Position numbers and translations under genes: made by a program
Assembly: GCF_001305575.3 (NCBI RefSeq)
Contig: NZ_CP012373.2
Location: 992,001 to 1,056,000 of the forward strand
Direction of reading: 5' to 3'
DNA from: Beggiatoa leptomitoformis
Lineage (GTDB): Bacteria > Pseudomonadota > Gammaproteobacteria > Beggiatoales > Beggiatoaceae
Length of the DNA: 64,000 nucleotides
Shown: piece after piece, positions 56,475-64,000 of the stretch
Position numbering within the stretch: position 1 is the first letter of the stretch
Layout: every line of letters starts with the position of its first letter
The notes under the pieces: model-generated
The model's database searches: none
What the model was told of the DNA's origin: nothing
What the model saw: the letters and a program-made list of their open reading frames with translations, nothing else

Positions 56475-56779
56475 GTCTGAATCAGGATTAAAAGACTGTC
56501 TGAATCAGGATTTTCAGGATTAAAAGATTGTCTGAATCAGAATTAACAGAATTTCCAGAATTAGCAGAATTAAAAACAATTAAAAACAATTAAAAACATA
56601 ATTTTTTTTATTCTTTTAATTTTCTTGTCTTTTTAATTCTGGAAATTTTGTTAATTCTGTTAATCCTGATTCAGACAATCTTTATCTTTAATTGTTTTTA
56701 ATTCTGGAAATTCTGGAAATTCTGAAAATTCTGATTCAGACAATCTTTTAATCCTGATTCAGACAATCTTTTAATCTTA
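56475..56779. repeat. Dense inverted-repeat field of the GATTCAGACA family
   Basis: The left part contains three GTCTGAATCAG copies in direct order (56475, near 56498 and near 56530); the right part contains three CTGATTCAGACA copies inverted (near 56666, 56731 and 56754). Between them is an AT-rich core with TTCTGGAAATTCTG-like units. The two halves can pair over much of their length. Related cores occur at 37135-37209. Confidence 0.7.
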
Positions 56780-56806
56780 ACCCCACCACCAACCGACATC
56801 AGAACC

Positions 56807-59402
56807 ATGCTCAATATTTCCAATTTACGACACGCTATACAGCATTTTGATTTTCCTCAGCTCTTTATCAGTGAATTAGGCTGGAATCGACCTGAGAAAC
56901 GTAAAGCCTTTACTTTGTCGGTCGCAGAAGTTGATTACGACTGTTTACCGTTTGCAACGTTGGGAAAAGTCTTGGTGTTTCTGATTTCTGCCGATACATT
57001 TCCACAGGCGAAACAACGACAAGCCGTCGCGCAAGCGATAACGGCAGAATATAGCGTCGAGAATTTATTGATTTTTACCGATAAATCAACGCAAGCGGTT
57101 TTTTTCTGGGCAAAACGGGATGGCAATAAAACCCTACCGCGTGAACATGCTTATTTTCGCGGGCAGTCGGGCGATGCGTTAATCAGTAAATTAGCCGCTT
57201 TGTCGGTGGATTTTTCCGAATTGGATGATTCAGGCGATTTGGCACTGGTTGAAGTGTTGCAACGGTTGAAAAAAGCCTTAGATATTGAACCGATTACCAA
57301 AAAGTTTTATGCCGAGTTTTCAGGGTTTTTAGAGTCTTTTGTGTTAGAAATTCATGGCATTCCTGATGAACGTTCGCGGCGGTGGTACGCATCAGTGCTG
57401 TTGAATCGCATCATGTTTATTTGGTTTTTGCAGAAAAAAGGCTTTTTGGATAAGGGCAATCGAGATTATTTAACCCATAAGTTAGCAGAAAGCCAAACAC
57501 GTCAGGCAAATAGTTTTTATAAAGATTTTTTGCAAGTTTTGTTTTTTGAAGGTTTCGCTAAACCAGTGCATGAACGACAAAATAGCGCGCTGTTGGGTGA
57601 TATTCCTTATTTAAACGGCGGGCTGTTTTTAGAGCATAAGTTAGAAGTGCAGTATCGGGCGCAATTGACAATTGCCGATAAAGCTTTTGAACAGTTGTTT
57701 TTGCTTTTTCAGGGTTATTCATGGAGTTTGGACGATTCGCCAACGGGTAACGACCGCGAAATTAATCCTGATGTTTTAGGCTACATTTTTGAAAAATATA
57801 TTAATCAAAAGGCTTTTGGTGCGTATTACACCCGTAAAGAAATTACTGAATATTTATGTGAACGCACGATTCATCGTTTGATTTTGGATAAAGTGCAGTT
57901 GCCTGATATTACAGGGGTTTGTGAAGCGCGGCGTTTTGACAGTTTAACCGAATTATTAAGCCAATTAGATGAACAGCTCACGCATACCTTATTAAATACG
58001 ATTTTGCCCTCGTTAAAATTGTTAGACCCCGCTTGTGGTTCAGGGGCGTTTTTAGTCGCGGCGATGAAAACCTTGTTAGATATTTATCAGGCAATTAGTG
58101 CTAAATCAGCGACACCACATGGTTTGTATGAGATTAAAAAAAATATCATCACGCATAATTTATTTGGCGTGGATATTATGGAAGAAGCCACTGAAATTGC
58201 TAAGTTACGCCTGTTTTTGGCCTTAGTTGCGTCAGTGGAAAAAGCGGCGGATTTAGAACCTTTACCGAATATTGATTTTAACGTCATGGCGGGGAATTCA
58301 CTGGTCGGTTTATTAACGGTGGATGCCACTAAGTTTGAACAGTTTGATTTGTTTAAGAAAGAAAAATCCGTGCGTTATCATACTTTGTTAGCGGATAAAA
58401 ACCGCATGATTAGCAATTATCGAGAAGCAACGGCTTATAGTAAAGATTTGCGTGGTTTACGTGAAGCGATTGAACAAGCGCGGAAAGAAGCACAATTGGT
58501 GCTGAACCAGTTGTTATTAGAAGAGTTTCACCGCTTAAAAATTCAGTTTGAACAAATAACGTGGGACGAGGTGAAAAATAAAGAAGGTAAACCGCTAAAA
58601 CGGGCGTTGACGATTGCGGATATAGAACGGTTACAGCCATTTCATTGGGGTTATGAGTTTGATGAGGTGTTAGCGCGCGGGGGATTTGATGCGATTATTG
58701 CTAATCCGCCTTGGGATACGTTTAAACCGAACAGTAAAGAGTTTTTTCTCGACTATTCCGCTATTGTCAGCAAAAACAAAATGACGATTAAAGAATTTGA
58801 AAAAGAACAAGAAAAATTATTAACCGAACCTGAAATACAAACCGCATGGCTTGATTATTTAAGCCAATTTCCGCATGTGAGCCAGTTTTTACGGTCTGCG
58901 CCCCAATTTAAACATCAATCCGCTGTTGTCAATGGCAAAAAAACGGGCAGTGATGTTAATCTTTATAAACTATTTACCGAACAAAGTTTTAACCTGCTGC
59001 AACAAAACGGACTGTGTGGCATCGTGATTCCCAGCGGGATTTATACCGATTTAGGCGCGACGGGTTTACGGGATTTGTTGTTTTTAAAGACAGAAATCAC
59101 GGGATTATTTTGTTTTGAGAACCGCAAAGCTATTTTTGAAGGCGTGGATAGTCGTTTTAAATTTGTCGTATTGAGTTTTGAAAAAGGACGGACAACGGAT
59201 AAATTCCCCACCGCGTTTATGCGTCATGACTTGCAAGAATTAGAAACGTTTCCCGCACAAGGCGCGTTATGGTTATCGACGGATTTAATTAAAAAACTCT
59301 CGCCAGATTCACGTTCAGTGATGGAGTTTAAAAACGCATTAGATGTGCAAATTGCAGAGAAAATGTTGCAATTTCCGCTGTTAGGCGAACAATTAGAAAA
59401 TA
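56807..59402 (+). pseudogene. Type IIG-like restriction-modification enzyme, 5' part (interrupted by IS)
   Basis: Codons 1-865 of a gene whose 3' part resumes at 60281. Recognisable parts: an N-terminal ~400-residue region (with RSRRWYASVLLNRIMFIWFLQKKGFL and FGAYYTRKEITEYL), SAM-binding motif I LDPACGSGAFLVAA at about 406-419, VDIMEEATEIAKLRL, and the N6-adenine methyltransferase motif NPPW at 633-636. This is the Eco57I-like arrangement in which cleavage and methylation share one chain. I cannot point to a sure nuclease motif. Reading continues five codons into the IS and stops at 59419. The truncated product keeps the methylase motifs but loses the C-terminal specificity region. Confidence 0.88.
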
Positions 59403-59424
59403 TAGCAACAGTACTATAAAAAGA

Positions 59425-59895
59425 TTAAATAGAATTCAGTAAAAAGAGCTCATCAATAGAACAATGTTGTTGTTTACGGAGAGTCTTAGCCTGAGCCCAT
59501 TTATGCTCAATAGGATTTAAATCAGGCGAATAAGGCGGTAAATATTCCAAGAGATGCCCAGCGTCTAAAATAGCCTGCTGAATGTCACTACGTTTATGAA
59601 AAGTGGCGTTATCCATCACAATCACAGAATTCTGAGGGAGTTTAGGAAGTAAGTCTTGGGTTATCCAAGCGAAAAAGACATCGGAATTAATCGCCCCAGA
59701 AACTAAAGAGATGGTTAATAAACAAAAATTGAGCAAAGCCCCGATGACATTAGTACGTCCCTTTGCATTCCAATCTTGCGTGCCAAAGCAACGTTCGCCG
59801 ATAGGTGCATAACCAAAACGGCGTGGCATATCATGAGCAAAACCACTTTCATCGATGAAAACAATTTGCCTATCAGATTGTTTATAACGGTTCAT
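59425..59895 (-). CDS. IS630-type transposase, C-terminal DDE part (orfB)
   Basis: 156 residues from the first Met; the frame is open about 20 codons further upstream. It contains the catalytic acidic residues: IVFIDESGFAHDMPR (first Asp), VIVMDNATFHK (second Asp) and YLPPYSPDLNPIEHKW (Glu), the DDE signature of the family. It lies in a different frame from orfA. The two join as ...GISRKK then TLKHPKANPE through an A8 tract at 59949-59956. A fusion protein would need one A fewer (or two more), or a +1 shift. Confidence 0.9.
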   Translation of the reverse strand: MNRYKQSDRQIVFIDESGFAHDMPRRFGYAPIGERCFGTQDWNAKGRTNVIGALLNFCLLTISLVSGAINSDVFFAWITQDLLPKLPQNSVIVMDNATFHKRSDIQQAILDAGHLLEYLPPYSPDLNPIEHKWAQAKTLRKQQHCSIDELFLLNSI

Positions 59896-60247
59896 ATTGT
59901 CTTGGAAGATTTGCCGTGCTTCGGGGTTGGCTTTGGGGTGTTTGAGTGTTTTTTTTACGGCTAATCCCTAGACGTTTTAACGCATGGCGAATCCCGCCTT
60001 CCGTAATCCCAAAACGGGCTGCGCGTTCATAATGGTAAGCATCGGGATATAACGCCACATCTTGTCTTAAGGCTTCCATATCTATTTTAGTTGGTCTGTT
60101 ACGTGTCCCTTTGGCTTCCAATACTTTGCTCCACCTGACGACGCTTGCGATGGCTATTTGAAAGCGTTTCGCTACCGCTGCTAGGGTGAGATTTTCTTCT
60201 TGTTTCACTTTTAATACTTTTTTACGGAAATCTATTGAATAGGTCAT
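59882..60247 (-). CDS. IS630-type transposase, N-terminal helix-turn-helix part (orfA)
   Basis: 121 residues. The start TYSIDFRKKVLKVKQEENLT and ATG just inside the right IS end are typical. HTH: LAAVAKRFQIAIASVVRWSK, followed by a second helix-turn-helix (ERAARFGITEGGIRHALKRLGISRKK) that binds the inverted repeats. After the A8 tract the frame leaves the family sequence, so the last 24 residues are out of register. GAGGATAAGAA provides a ribosome-binding site. Confidence 0.88.
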   Translation of the reverse strand: MTYSIDFRKKVLKVKQEENLTLAAVAKRFQIAIASVVRWSKVLEAKGTRNRPTKIDMEALRQDVALYPDAYHYERAARFGITEGGIRHALKRLGISRKKNTQTPQSQPRSTANLPRQYEPL

Positions 60248-60280
60248 TTCTTATCCTCTTTTTAAAATACGGTTACTATA

Positions 60281-61044
60281 CGTGGAATTTAAAATTAAGT
60301 CGTGAATTTGACATGACTAACGACAGTCATTTGTTTAAAACCGAAGCGGGTGCGGGGCGGTTGCCCTTATTTACGGGCAAAATGTTTCATCAGTTTAGTT
60401 TAACAACAGAACATTCAGGTTATTGGATAGATGAATCTGATGGTAGAAAAAAATTTTTAGGAAAACAAGTGGATAATGGGAAAAAACTAGATTATCAAGG
60501 CTATCGTTGGTTACATAGAAGAATTGCAGGTAATACGAATGAGAGAACTTTCATTTCTACAATAACACCAAAAAACGTATTTACAGAAGTAAATAGCACC
60601 ACGTTAAAAGTTGCTGAAACAGGTATTAGTCATCAAGAAATGTTATTTTTTTGTGCTGTGTCTAACAGTTTTGTTTTAGATTATTTTCTACGACAAAAAG
60701 TTACAACAACTTTAAACATGTTTTACATTTATCAACTTCCCGTTTCCCGCCTAACCGCAACCGACCCGATATTTAACGAAATAGTCCAACGCGCTGCGCA
60801 ACTTATCTGCACCACGCCCGACTATGACGACTTACGCGATGAATTAAACCAATCAGGTTTTAAAATCCTCACAGGCGAAACCGACCCCAAACAACGCGCC
60901 CAACTCCGCGCCGAACTAGACGCACTCATCGCCCATTTATACGGCCTAACCCCAACAGAATTTGAACACGTATTAAATTCATTTCCATTGGTGACAGATG
61001 AAATAAAACAATTGGTTATGCGAGAGTTTCAAAAAATAAAATAA
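60281..61044 (+). pseudogene. Type IIG-like restriction-modification enzyme, 3' part
   Basis: Codons 866-1119 of the interrupted gene, with no start of its own. It begins with TWNLKLSREFDMTNDSH, a junction seen in Eco57I-like enzymes between the methylase and the target-recognition region. YWIDESDGRKKFLG, QGYRWLHRRIAGNTNERTFISTITP and FYIYQLPVSRL, with AHLYGLTPTEFEHVL near the end, are typical of the C-terminal specificity part. The joined gene is 3360 bp (1119 residues). An independent short product from an internal Met is possible but unsupported. Confidence 0.88.
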
Positions 61045-61082
61045 CTACCGCTATTTTATGGTTTTCTAATCTCCAATAGCTG

Positions 61083-61126
61083 AAGCGATTGAACGCCTGC
61101 AATCAGTCACAGGAGTCTAATCGCTT
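61083..61126. repeat. Conserved spacer hairpin 1
   Basis: AAGCGATT at 61083-61090 pairs with AATCGCTT at 61119-61126, enclosing CCTGC...ACAGG. It lies just after the first Rpn-like gene on the minus strand. The same element recurs between the other copies, and it may terminate each gene. Confidence 0.6.
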
Positions 61127-61132
61127 CTTAAT

Positions 61133-62140
61133 CTAATTTTTTAACTGTTGAATTTCTTCCGCATTTAGTCCTGTGGCTTGTTCAATGGCTGCGGTATCTA
61201 AACCCAGTGAGATTAATTTTTTCGCAATCTCTATTCGTCCTTGCATTAAGCCCTTCTCCATGCCTTTCTCGATGCCTTGTTCGATGCCTTTCTCAATACC
61301 TTGTTCGATGCCTTTCTCGATACCCTTCGCCATACCCTGTTCTATACCCTGTTCTATACCCTTCTCGATGCCTTGTTCGATGCCTTTCTCGATGCCCTTC
61401 TCAATACCTTGTTCGATGCCTTTCTCGATACCTTTCGCCATGCCCTCCTTAATCGCTTGTTCCCGCATTTCGCGTTTGGCTTTTTCGTCGTTGTACTCTT
61501 CAATCATCCAATAGCGTTCTTCTGGGGATATATCATCTTTTTCAATGCGGTGGACTATTTTCTGAATTTCTGGGCGGTCATATTGGGATTCGTCAATTTC
61601 GCCGTCTAGGCTGTCATCTATGACTTGTAACCATTCACGGTATAGTGTGGGTGTATCGTCGTTAAGGTATTTAGGGCAGAGGTAAACGATTTTATGGGGA
61701 ATTTCTCCCAGTGGTTCGCCACGCCAGTTTTTGGGGTCAAAGTCTATGACTGATAGTGGGGATTTATGTTTGTCGCCTGAGGTTAAAACAACGATGGTAT
61801 AAACCGCTAAGTTAGGTCGGTAATCATAAGAATTTTTGATTTGTTCTAGGAGTGCCGCACAGTGGTAGTGTAAAAAGCGGTCATAGTGGTCATGGTCACG
61901 ACGATGTTGGATGTCGACGATAATGCGTTTTTTCTTGTCTTCGGCGTAGAGGTCAAAGCGGGGTTTGACATTGCCTATGATTGTGTCAAATTCTTTTTCG
62001 GTTTCAACAATTTCACAGTGAAAGTCTATACCCAGTATGTCATGCACAAAGCTGTTGAAAATTTCAACATCGCAAAAGGCTTTTTTAAATATCACGCCGT
62101 AACGTAGTGGGGCGACTTGTTTTATGTTGGTTTTGCTCAT
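61133..62140 (-). CDS. Rpn/PD-(D/E)XK nuclease-family protein, copy 1 (long repeat)
   Basis: 335 residues. N-terminal PD-(D/E)XK nuclease domain (PDDEXK_2 / Rpn type, about 1-220): PLRYGVIFKKAFCD, PRFDLYAEDKKKRIIVDIQHRRD (catalytic D...DxQ form), PKNWRGEPLGEIPHKIVYLCPKYL. Then a coiled linker (EEYNDEKAKREMREQ), 17 units of a 4-residue repeat ((I/M)(E/A)(K/Q)G), and the C-terminal helix SLGLDTAAIEQATGLNAEEIQQLK common to this family. Relatives promote RecA-independent recombination in E. coli. Residues 1-232 are almost identical to copies 2 and 3. Confidence 0.9.
   Translation of the reverse strand: MSKTNIKQVAPLRYGVIFKKAFCDVEIFNSFVHDILGIDFHCEIVETEKEFDTIIGNVKPRFDLYAEDKKKRIIVDIQHRRDHDHYDRFLHYHCAALLEQIKNSYDYRPNLAVYTIVVLTSGDKHKSPLSVIDFDPKNWRGEPLGEIPHKIVYLCPKYLNDDTPTLYREWLQVIDDSLDGEIDESQYDRPEIQKIVHRIEKDDISPEERYWMIEEYNDEKAKREMREQAIKEGMAKGIEKGIEQGIEKGIEKGIEQGIEKGIEQGIEQGMAKGIEKGIEQGIEKGIEQGIEKGMEKGLMQGRIEIAKKLISLGLDTAAIEQATGLNAEEIQQLKN
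61238..61441 (-). repeat. Coding minisatellite, 17 x 12 bp
   Basis: 204 bp encoding 17 tetrapeptide units of the form MAKG, IEKG, IEQG, MEKG and LMQG. The period-12 array is near perfect at DNA level. The matching array has 5 units at 62341-62400 and 7 units at 63300-63383. Confidence 0.9.
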
Positions 62141-62173
62141 GATTAACCTGTTAAATGTTTCTGATGTTCAATA

Positions 62174-62217
62174 AAGCGATTGAACGCCTGTAATCAGTCA
62201 CAGGAGTCTAATCGCTT
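62174..62217. repeat. Conserved spacer hairpin 2
   Basis: AAGCGATT at 62174-62181 pairs with AATCGCTT at 62210-62217. It is nearly identical to the elements at 61083 and 63133, including the inner CCTGT/ACAGG pair, and is placed identically between Rpn copies 1 and 2. Confidence 0.65.
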
Positions 62218-62223
62218 CTTAAT

Positions 62224-63099
62224 CTAATTTTTTAACTGTTGAATTTCTTCCGCATTTAGCCCCGTTGCTTGTTCAATGGCTGCGGTATCTAAACCCAGTG
62301 AGATTAATTTTTTTGCAATCTCTGTTTGTGTACTGGTTCGTCCTTGCATTAAGCCTTTCTCCATGCCTTTCTCAATGCCTTTCTCGATACCCTTCTCCAT
62401 GCCCTCTTTAACCGCTTGTTCCCGCATTTCGCGTTTGGCTTTTTCGTCGTTGTATTCTTCAATCATCCAATAGCGTTCTTCTGGGGATATATCATCTTTT
62501 TCAATGCGGTGGACTATTTTCTGAATTTCTGGGCGGTCATATTGGGATTCGTCAATTTCGCCGTCTAGGCTGTCATCTATGACTTGTAACCATTCACGGT
62601 ATAGCGTGGGTGTATCGTCGTTAAGGTATTTAGGGCAGAGGTAAACAATTTTATGGGGAATTTCTCCCAGTGGTTCGCCACGCCAGTTTTTGGGGTCGAA
62701 GTCTATGACGGATAATGGGGATTTATGTTTGTCGCCTGAGGTTAAAACAACGATGGTATAAACCGCTAAGTTAGGTCGGTAATCATAAGAATTTTTGATT
62801 TGTTCTAGGAGTGCCGCGCAGTGGTAGTGTAAAAAACGGTCATAGTGGTCATGGTCTCTGCGGTGTTGGATGTCGACGATAATGCGTTTTTTCTTGTCTT
62901 CAGCGTAGAGGTCAAAGCGGGGTTTGACATTGCCTATGATTGTGTCAAATTCTTTTTCGGTTTCAACAATTTCACAGTGAAAGTCTATACCCAGTATGTC
63001 ATGCACAAAGCTGTTGAAAATTTCAACATCGCAGAAGGCTTTTTTAAATATCACGCCGTAACGTAGTGGGACGACTTGTTTTATGTTGGTTTTGCTCAT
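62224..63099 (-). CDS. Rpn/PD-(D/E)XK nuclease-family protein, copy 2
   Basis: 291 residues, identical to copy 1 over almost the whole nuclease domain (one difference seen near the start: QVVPLRYG versus QVAPLRYG). The repeat has only 5 tetrapeptide units, followed by RTSTQTEIAKK, whereas copy 1 has RIEIAKK. The catalytic FDLYAED and IIVDIQH are intact. About 84 bp separate it from each neighbour, each spacer carrying the same hairpin, so the genes arose by tandem duplication of a gene-plus-spacer unit. Confidence 0.9.
   Translation of the reverse strand: MSKTNIKQVVPLRYGVIFKKAFCDVEIFNSFVHDILGIDFHCEIVETEKEFDTIIGNVKPRFDLYAEDKKKRIIVDIQHRRDHDHYDRFLHYHCAALLEQIKNSYDYRPNLAVYTIVVLTSGDKHKSPLSVIDFDPKNWRGEPLGEIPHKIVYLCPKYLNDDTPTLYREWLQVIDDSLDGEIDESQYDRPEIQKIVHRIEKDDISPEERYWMIEEYNDEKAKREMREQAVKEGMEKGIEKGIEKGMEKGLMQGRTSTQTEIAKKLISLGLDTAAIEQATGLNAEEIQQLKN
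62341..62400 (-). repeat. Coding minisatellite, 5 x 12 bp
   Basis: Five tetrapeptide units (MEKG, IEKG, IEKG, MEKG, LMQG) at the same protein position as the 17-unit array of copy 1. The downstream sequence of the gene is otherwise unchanged. Confidence 0.88.
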
Positions 63100-63132
63100 G
63101 ATTGACCTGTTAAATGTTTCTGATGTCCAATA

Positions 63133-63176
63133 AAGCGATTGAACGCCTGCAATCAGTCACAGGAGTCTAATCGCTT
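63133..63176. repeat. Conserved spacer hairpin 3
   Basis: AAGCGATT at 63133-63140 pairs with AATCGCTT at 63169-63176. It has the same layout as the other two spacers and lies about 35 bp upstream of the start of copy 2 on the minus strand. Confidence 0.65.
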
Positions 63177-63182
63177 CTTGAT

Positions 63183-64000
63183 CTAATTTTTTAACTGTTG
63201 AATTTCTTCCGCATTTAGCCCTGTGGCTTGTTCAATGGCGGCGGTATCTAAACCCAGTGAGATTAATTTTTTCGCAATTTCTGTTTGTGTACTGGTTCGT
63301 CCTTCCATTAAGCCCTTCTCAATGCCTTTCTCGATGCCTTTCTCGATACCCTTCGCCATACCCTGTTCTATACCCTTCTCCATGCCCTCCTTAATCGCTT
63401 GTTCCCGCATTTCGCGTTTGGCTTTTTCGTCGTTGTATTCTTCAATCATCCAATAGCGTTCTTCTGGGGATATATCATCTTTTTCAATGCGGTGGACTAT
63501 TTTCTGAATTTCTGGGCGGTCATATTGGGATTCGTCAATTTCGCCGTCTAGGCTGTCATCTATGACTTGTAACCATTCACGGTATAGTGTGGGTGTATCG
63601 TCGTTTAAGTATTTAGGGCAGAGGTAAACAATTTTATGGGGAATTTCTCCCAGTGGTTCGCCACGCCAGTTTTTGGGGTCGAAGTCTATGACTGATAGTG
63701 GGGATTTATGTTTGTCGCCTGAGGTTAAAACAACGATGGTATAAACCGCTAAGTTAGGTCGGTAATCATAAGAATTTTTGATTTGTTCTAGGAGTGCCGC
63801 GCAGTGGTAGTGTAAAAAACGGTCATAGTGGTCATGGTCTCTGCGGTGTTGGATGTCGACGATAATGCGTTTTTTCTTGTCTTCAGCGTAGAGGTCAAAG
63901 CGGGGTTTGACATTGCCTATGATTGTGTCAAATTCTTTTTCGGTTTCAACAATTTCACAGTGAAAGTCTATACCCAGTATGTCATGCACAAAGCTGTTGA
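63183..64000 (-). CDS. Rpn/PD-(D/E)XK nuclease-family protein, copy 3, cut by window edge
   Basis: The C-terminal 271 residues are visible; the frame is open to the window edge and would need about 20 more residues, judging by copies 1 and 2. Sequence is again identical to copies 1 and 2 across the nuclease domain (FDLYAED, IIVDIQH). The repeat has 7 units (MEKG, IEQG, MAKG, IEKG, IEKG, IEKG, LMEG) followed by RTSTQTEIAKK as in copy 2. Copies 2 and 3 are therefore closer to each other in this part than to copy 1. More copies may lie beyond the window. Confidence 0.88.
   Translation of the reverse strand, partial: NSFVHDILGIDFHCEIVETEKEFDTIIGNVKPRFDLYAEDKKKRIIVDIQHRRDHDHYDRFLHYHCAALLEQIKNSYDYRPNLAVYTIVVLTSGDKHKSPLSVIDFDPKNWRGEPLGEIPHKIVYLCPKYLNDDTPTLYREWLQVIDDSLDGEIDESQYDRPEIQKIVHRIEKDDISPEERYWMIEEYNDEKAKREMREQAIKEGMEKGIEQGMAKGIEKGIEKGIEKGLMEGRTSTQTEIAKKLISLGLDTAAIEQATGLNAEEIQQLKN
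63300..63383 (-). repeat. Coding minisatellite, 7 x 12 bp
   Basis: Seven tetrapeptide units in copy 3 at the same position as the arrays in copies 1 and 2. Unit order differs, so the arrays changed independently after duplication. Confidence 0.88.

Larger units (their letters stand above)
59403..60278 (-). mobile_element. IS630-type insertion sequence, 876 bp
   Basis: Ends are imperfect inverted repeats: the left end TAGCAACAGTAC... and the right end (reverse) TAGTAACCGTAT... agree in about 20 of 24 bases when the flanking TA is included. It is flanked by the TA target duplication (59401-59402 and 60279-60280), typical of IS630/Tc1-mariner elements. It carries a two-frame transposase on the minus strand. 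Removing the element with one TA restores the host gene in frame: ...LEN then TWNLKLSREFDM. A 66-bp relic of the same element lies at 56290-56355. Confidence 0.93.

Noticed and set aside
60235-60280. N-terminus of the restriction gene 3' part starting at the TTG at 60235
   Set aside because: Those codons lie inside the IS right end; the genuine gene sequence resumes at 60281.
61173-63456. Plus-strand open frames rich in Met, Pro, Ser and Phe over the Rpn repeats
   Set aside because: They are complements of the (I/M)E(K/Q)G coding repeats and have no independent support.
1-64000. tRNA, rRNA or CRISPR loci
   Set aside because: I looked for T-loop-like GGTTCAAATCC motifs, rRNA-like blocks and spacer-separated direct repeats; none was convincing. 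The 12-bp arrays at the right end are coding and contiguous, not CRISPR.

Overview
The window reads as one chromosomal segment of a low-GC gammaproteobacterium. AmiC, PilU, ScpB, CobS, ExaA-like quinoprotein and Mla-type proteins are all gammaproteobacterial in character. The many multi-domain sensor kinases, the MetOD1-type signalling protein, the IS630-type element and the Rpn-like nucleases with (I/M)E(K/Q)G repeats suggest a Thiotrichales/Beggiatoa-like organism. That assignment is inference from gene style; there is no rRNA or tRNA in the window to confirm it.

Layout. 1-4217 (minus strand) is a signalling block: a truncated GAF-containing membrane kinase, a frameshifted hybrid kinase and a MetOD1-type protein overlapping it. 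4458-8603 (plus) is metabolic and membrane: ilvA, a DUF2919 protein, aguB and a DUF475 protein. 8652-18704 (minus) holds scpB, a four-gene envelope glycan/lipid operon (9402-14108), suhB, an MlaD/PqiC-type pair and nadE. 18944-24159 (minus) is a pilin with two tandem TMTC-like membrane proteins carrying TPR tails and a DPM1-like GT2. A near-consensus sigma-54 promoter lies upstream of the pilin. I infer a pilin or surface O-glycosylation cassette.

24480-36576 carries a CYTH-CHAD triphosphatase-like protein, a cytochrome b561, a GcvA-like LysR regulator, a SpoIIE-type phosphatase, two PilU-type ATPases (one with a duplicated N-terminal domain), a DEDDh exonuclease, manC and prfA. 36653-42442 has a small orphan gene, a TonB-dependent receptor, a fructosamine-kinase-family protein and a Pro/Thr-rich lipoprotein. 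42799-50142 looks like an alcohol-sensing and oxidation locus: a dCache-type kinase with a periplasmic binding protein, a divergent NarL-type two-component pair, and a PQQ alcohol dehydrogenase of ExaA/PedE type. 50291-56207 holds a secreted pentapeptide-repeat protein, a NAD-kinase-like protein, cobC/cobS, two small exported proteins and amiC.

The right end (56208-64000) is a genome-plasticity zone. It has a relic of a restriction-gene start with an IS fragment, a perfect 14-bp-arm palindrome, and a dense GATTCAGACA-type inverted repeat field. A type IIG-like restriction-modification gene follows, split by an IS630-type element at a TA dinucleotide. Excising the element in silico restores a 1119-residue frame exactly. 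Three nearly identical tandem Rpn/PD-(D/E)XK genes close the window; they differ mainly in the number of a 12-bp coding repeat (17, 5 and 7 units).

Most distinctive items: the sigma-54-linked pilin/TMTC-like/GT2 cassette, the tandem Rpn genes with variable repeats, the scarless IS disruption of the restriction gene, the two homopolymer frameshifts, and the tandem dyads in front of the quinoprotein gene.
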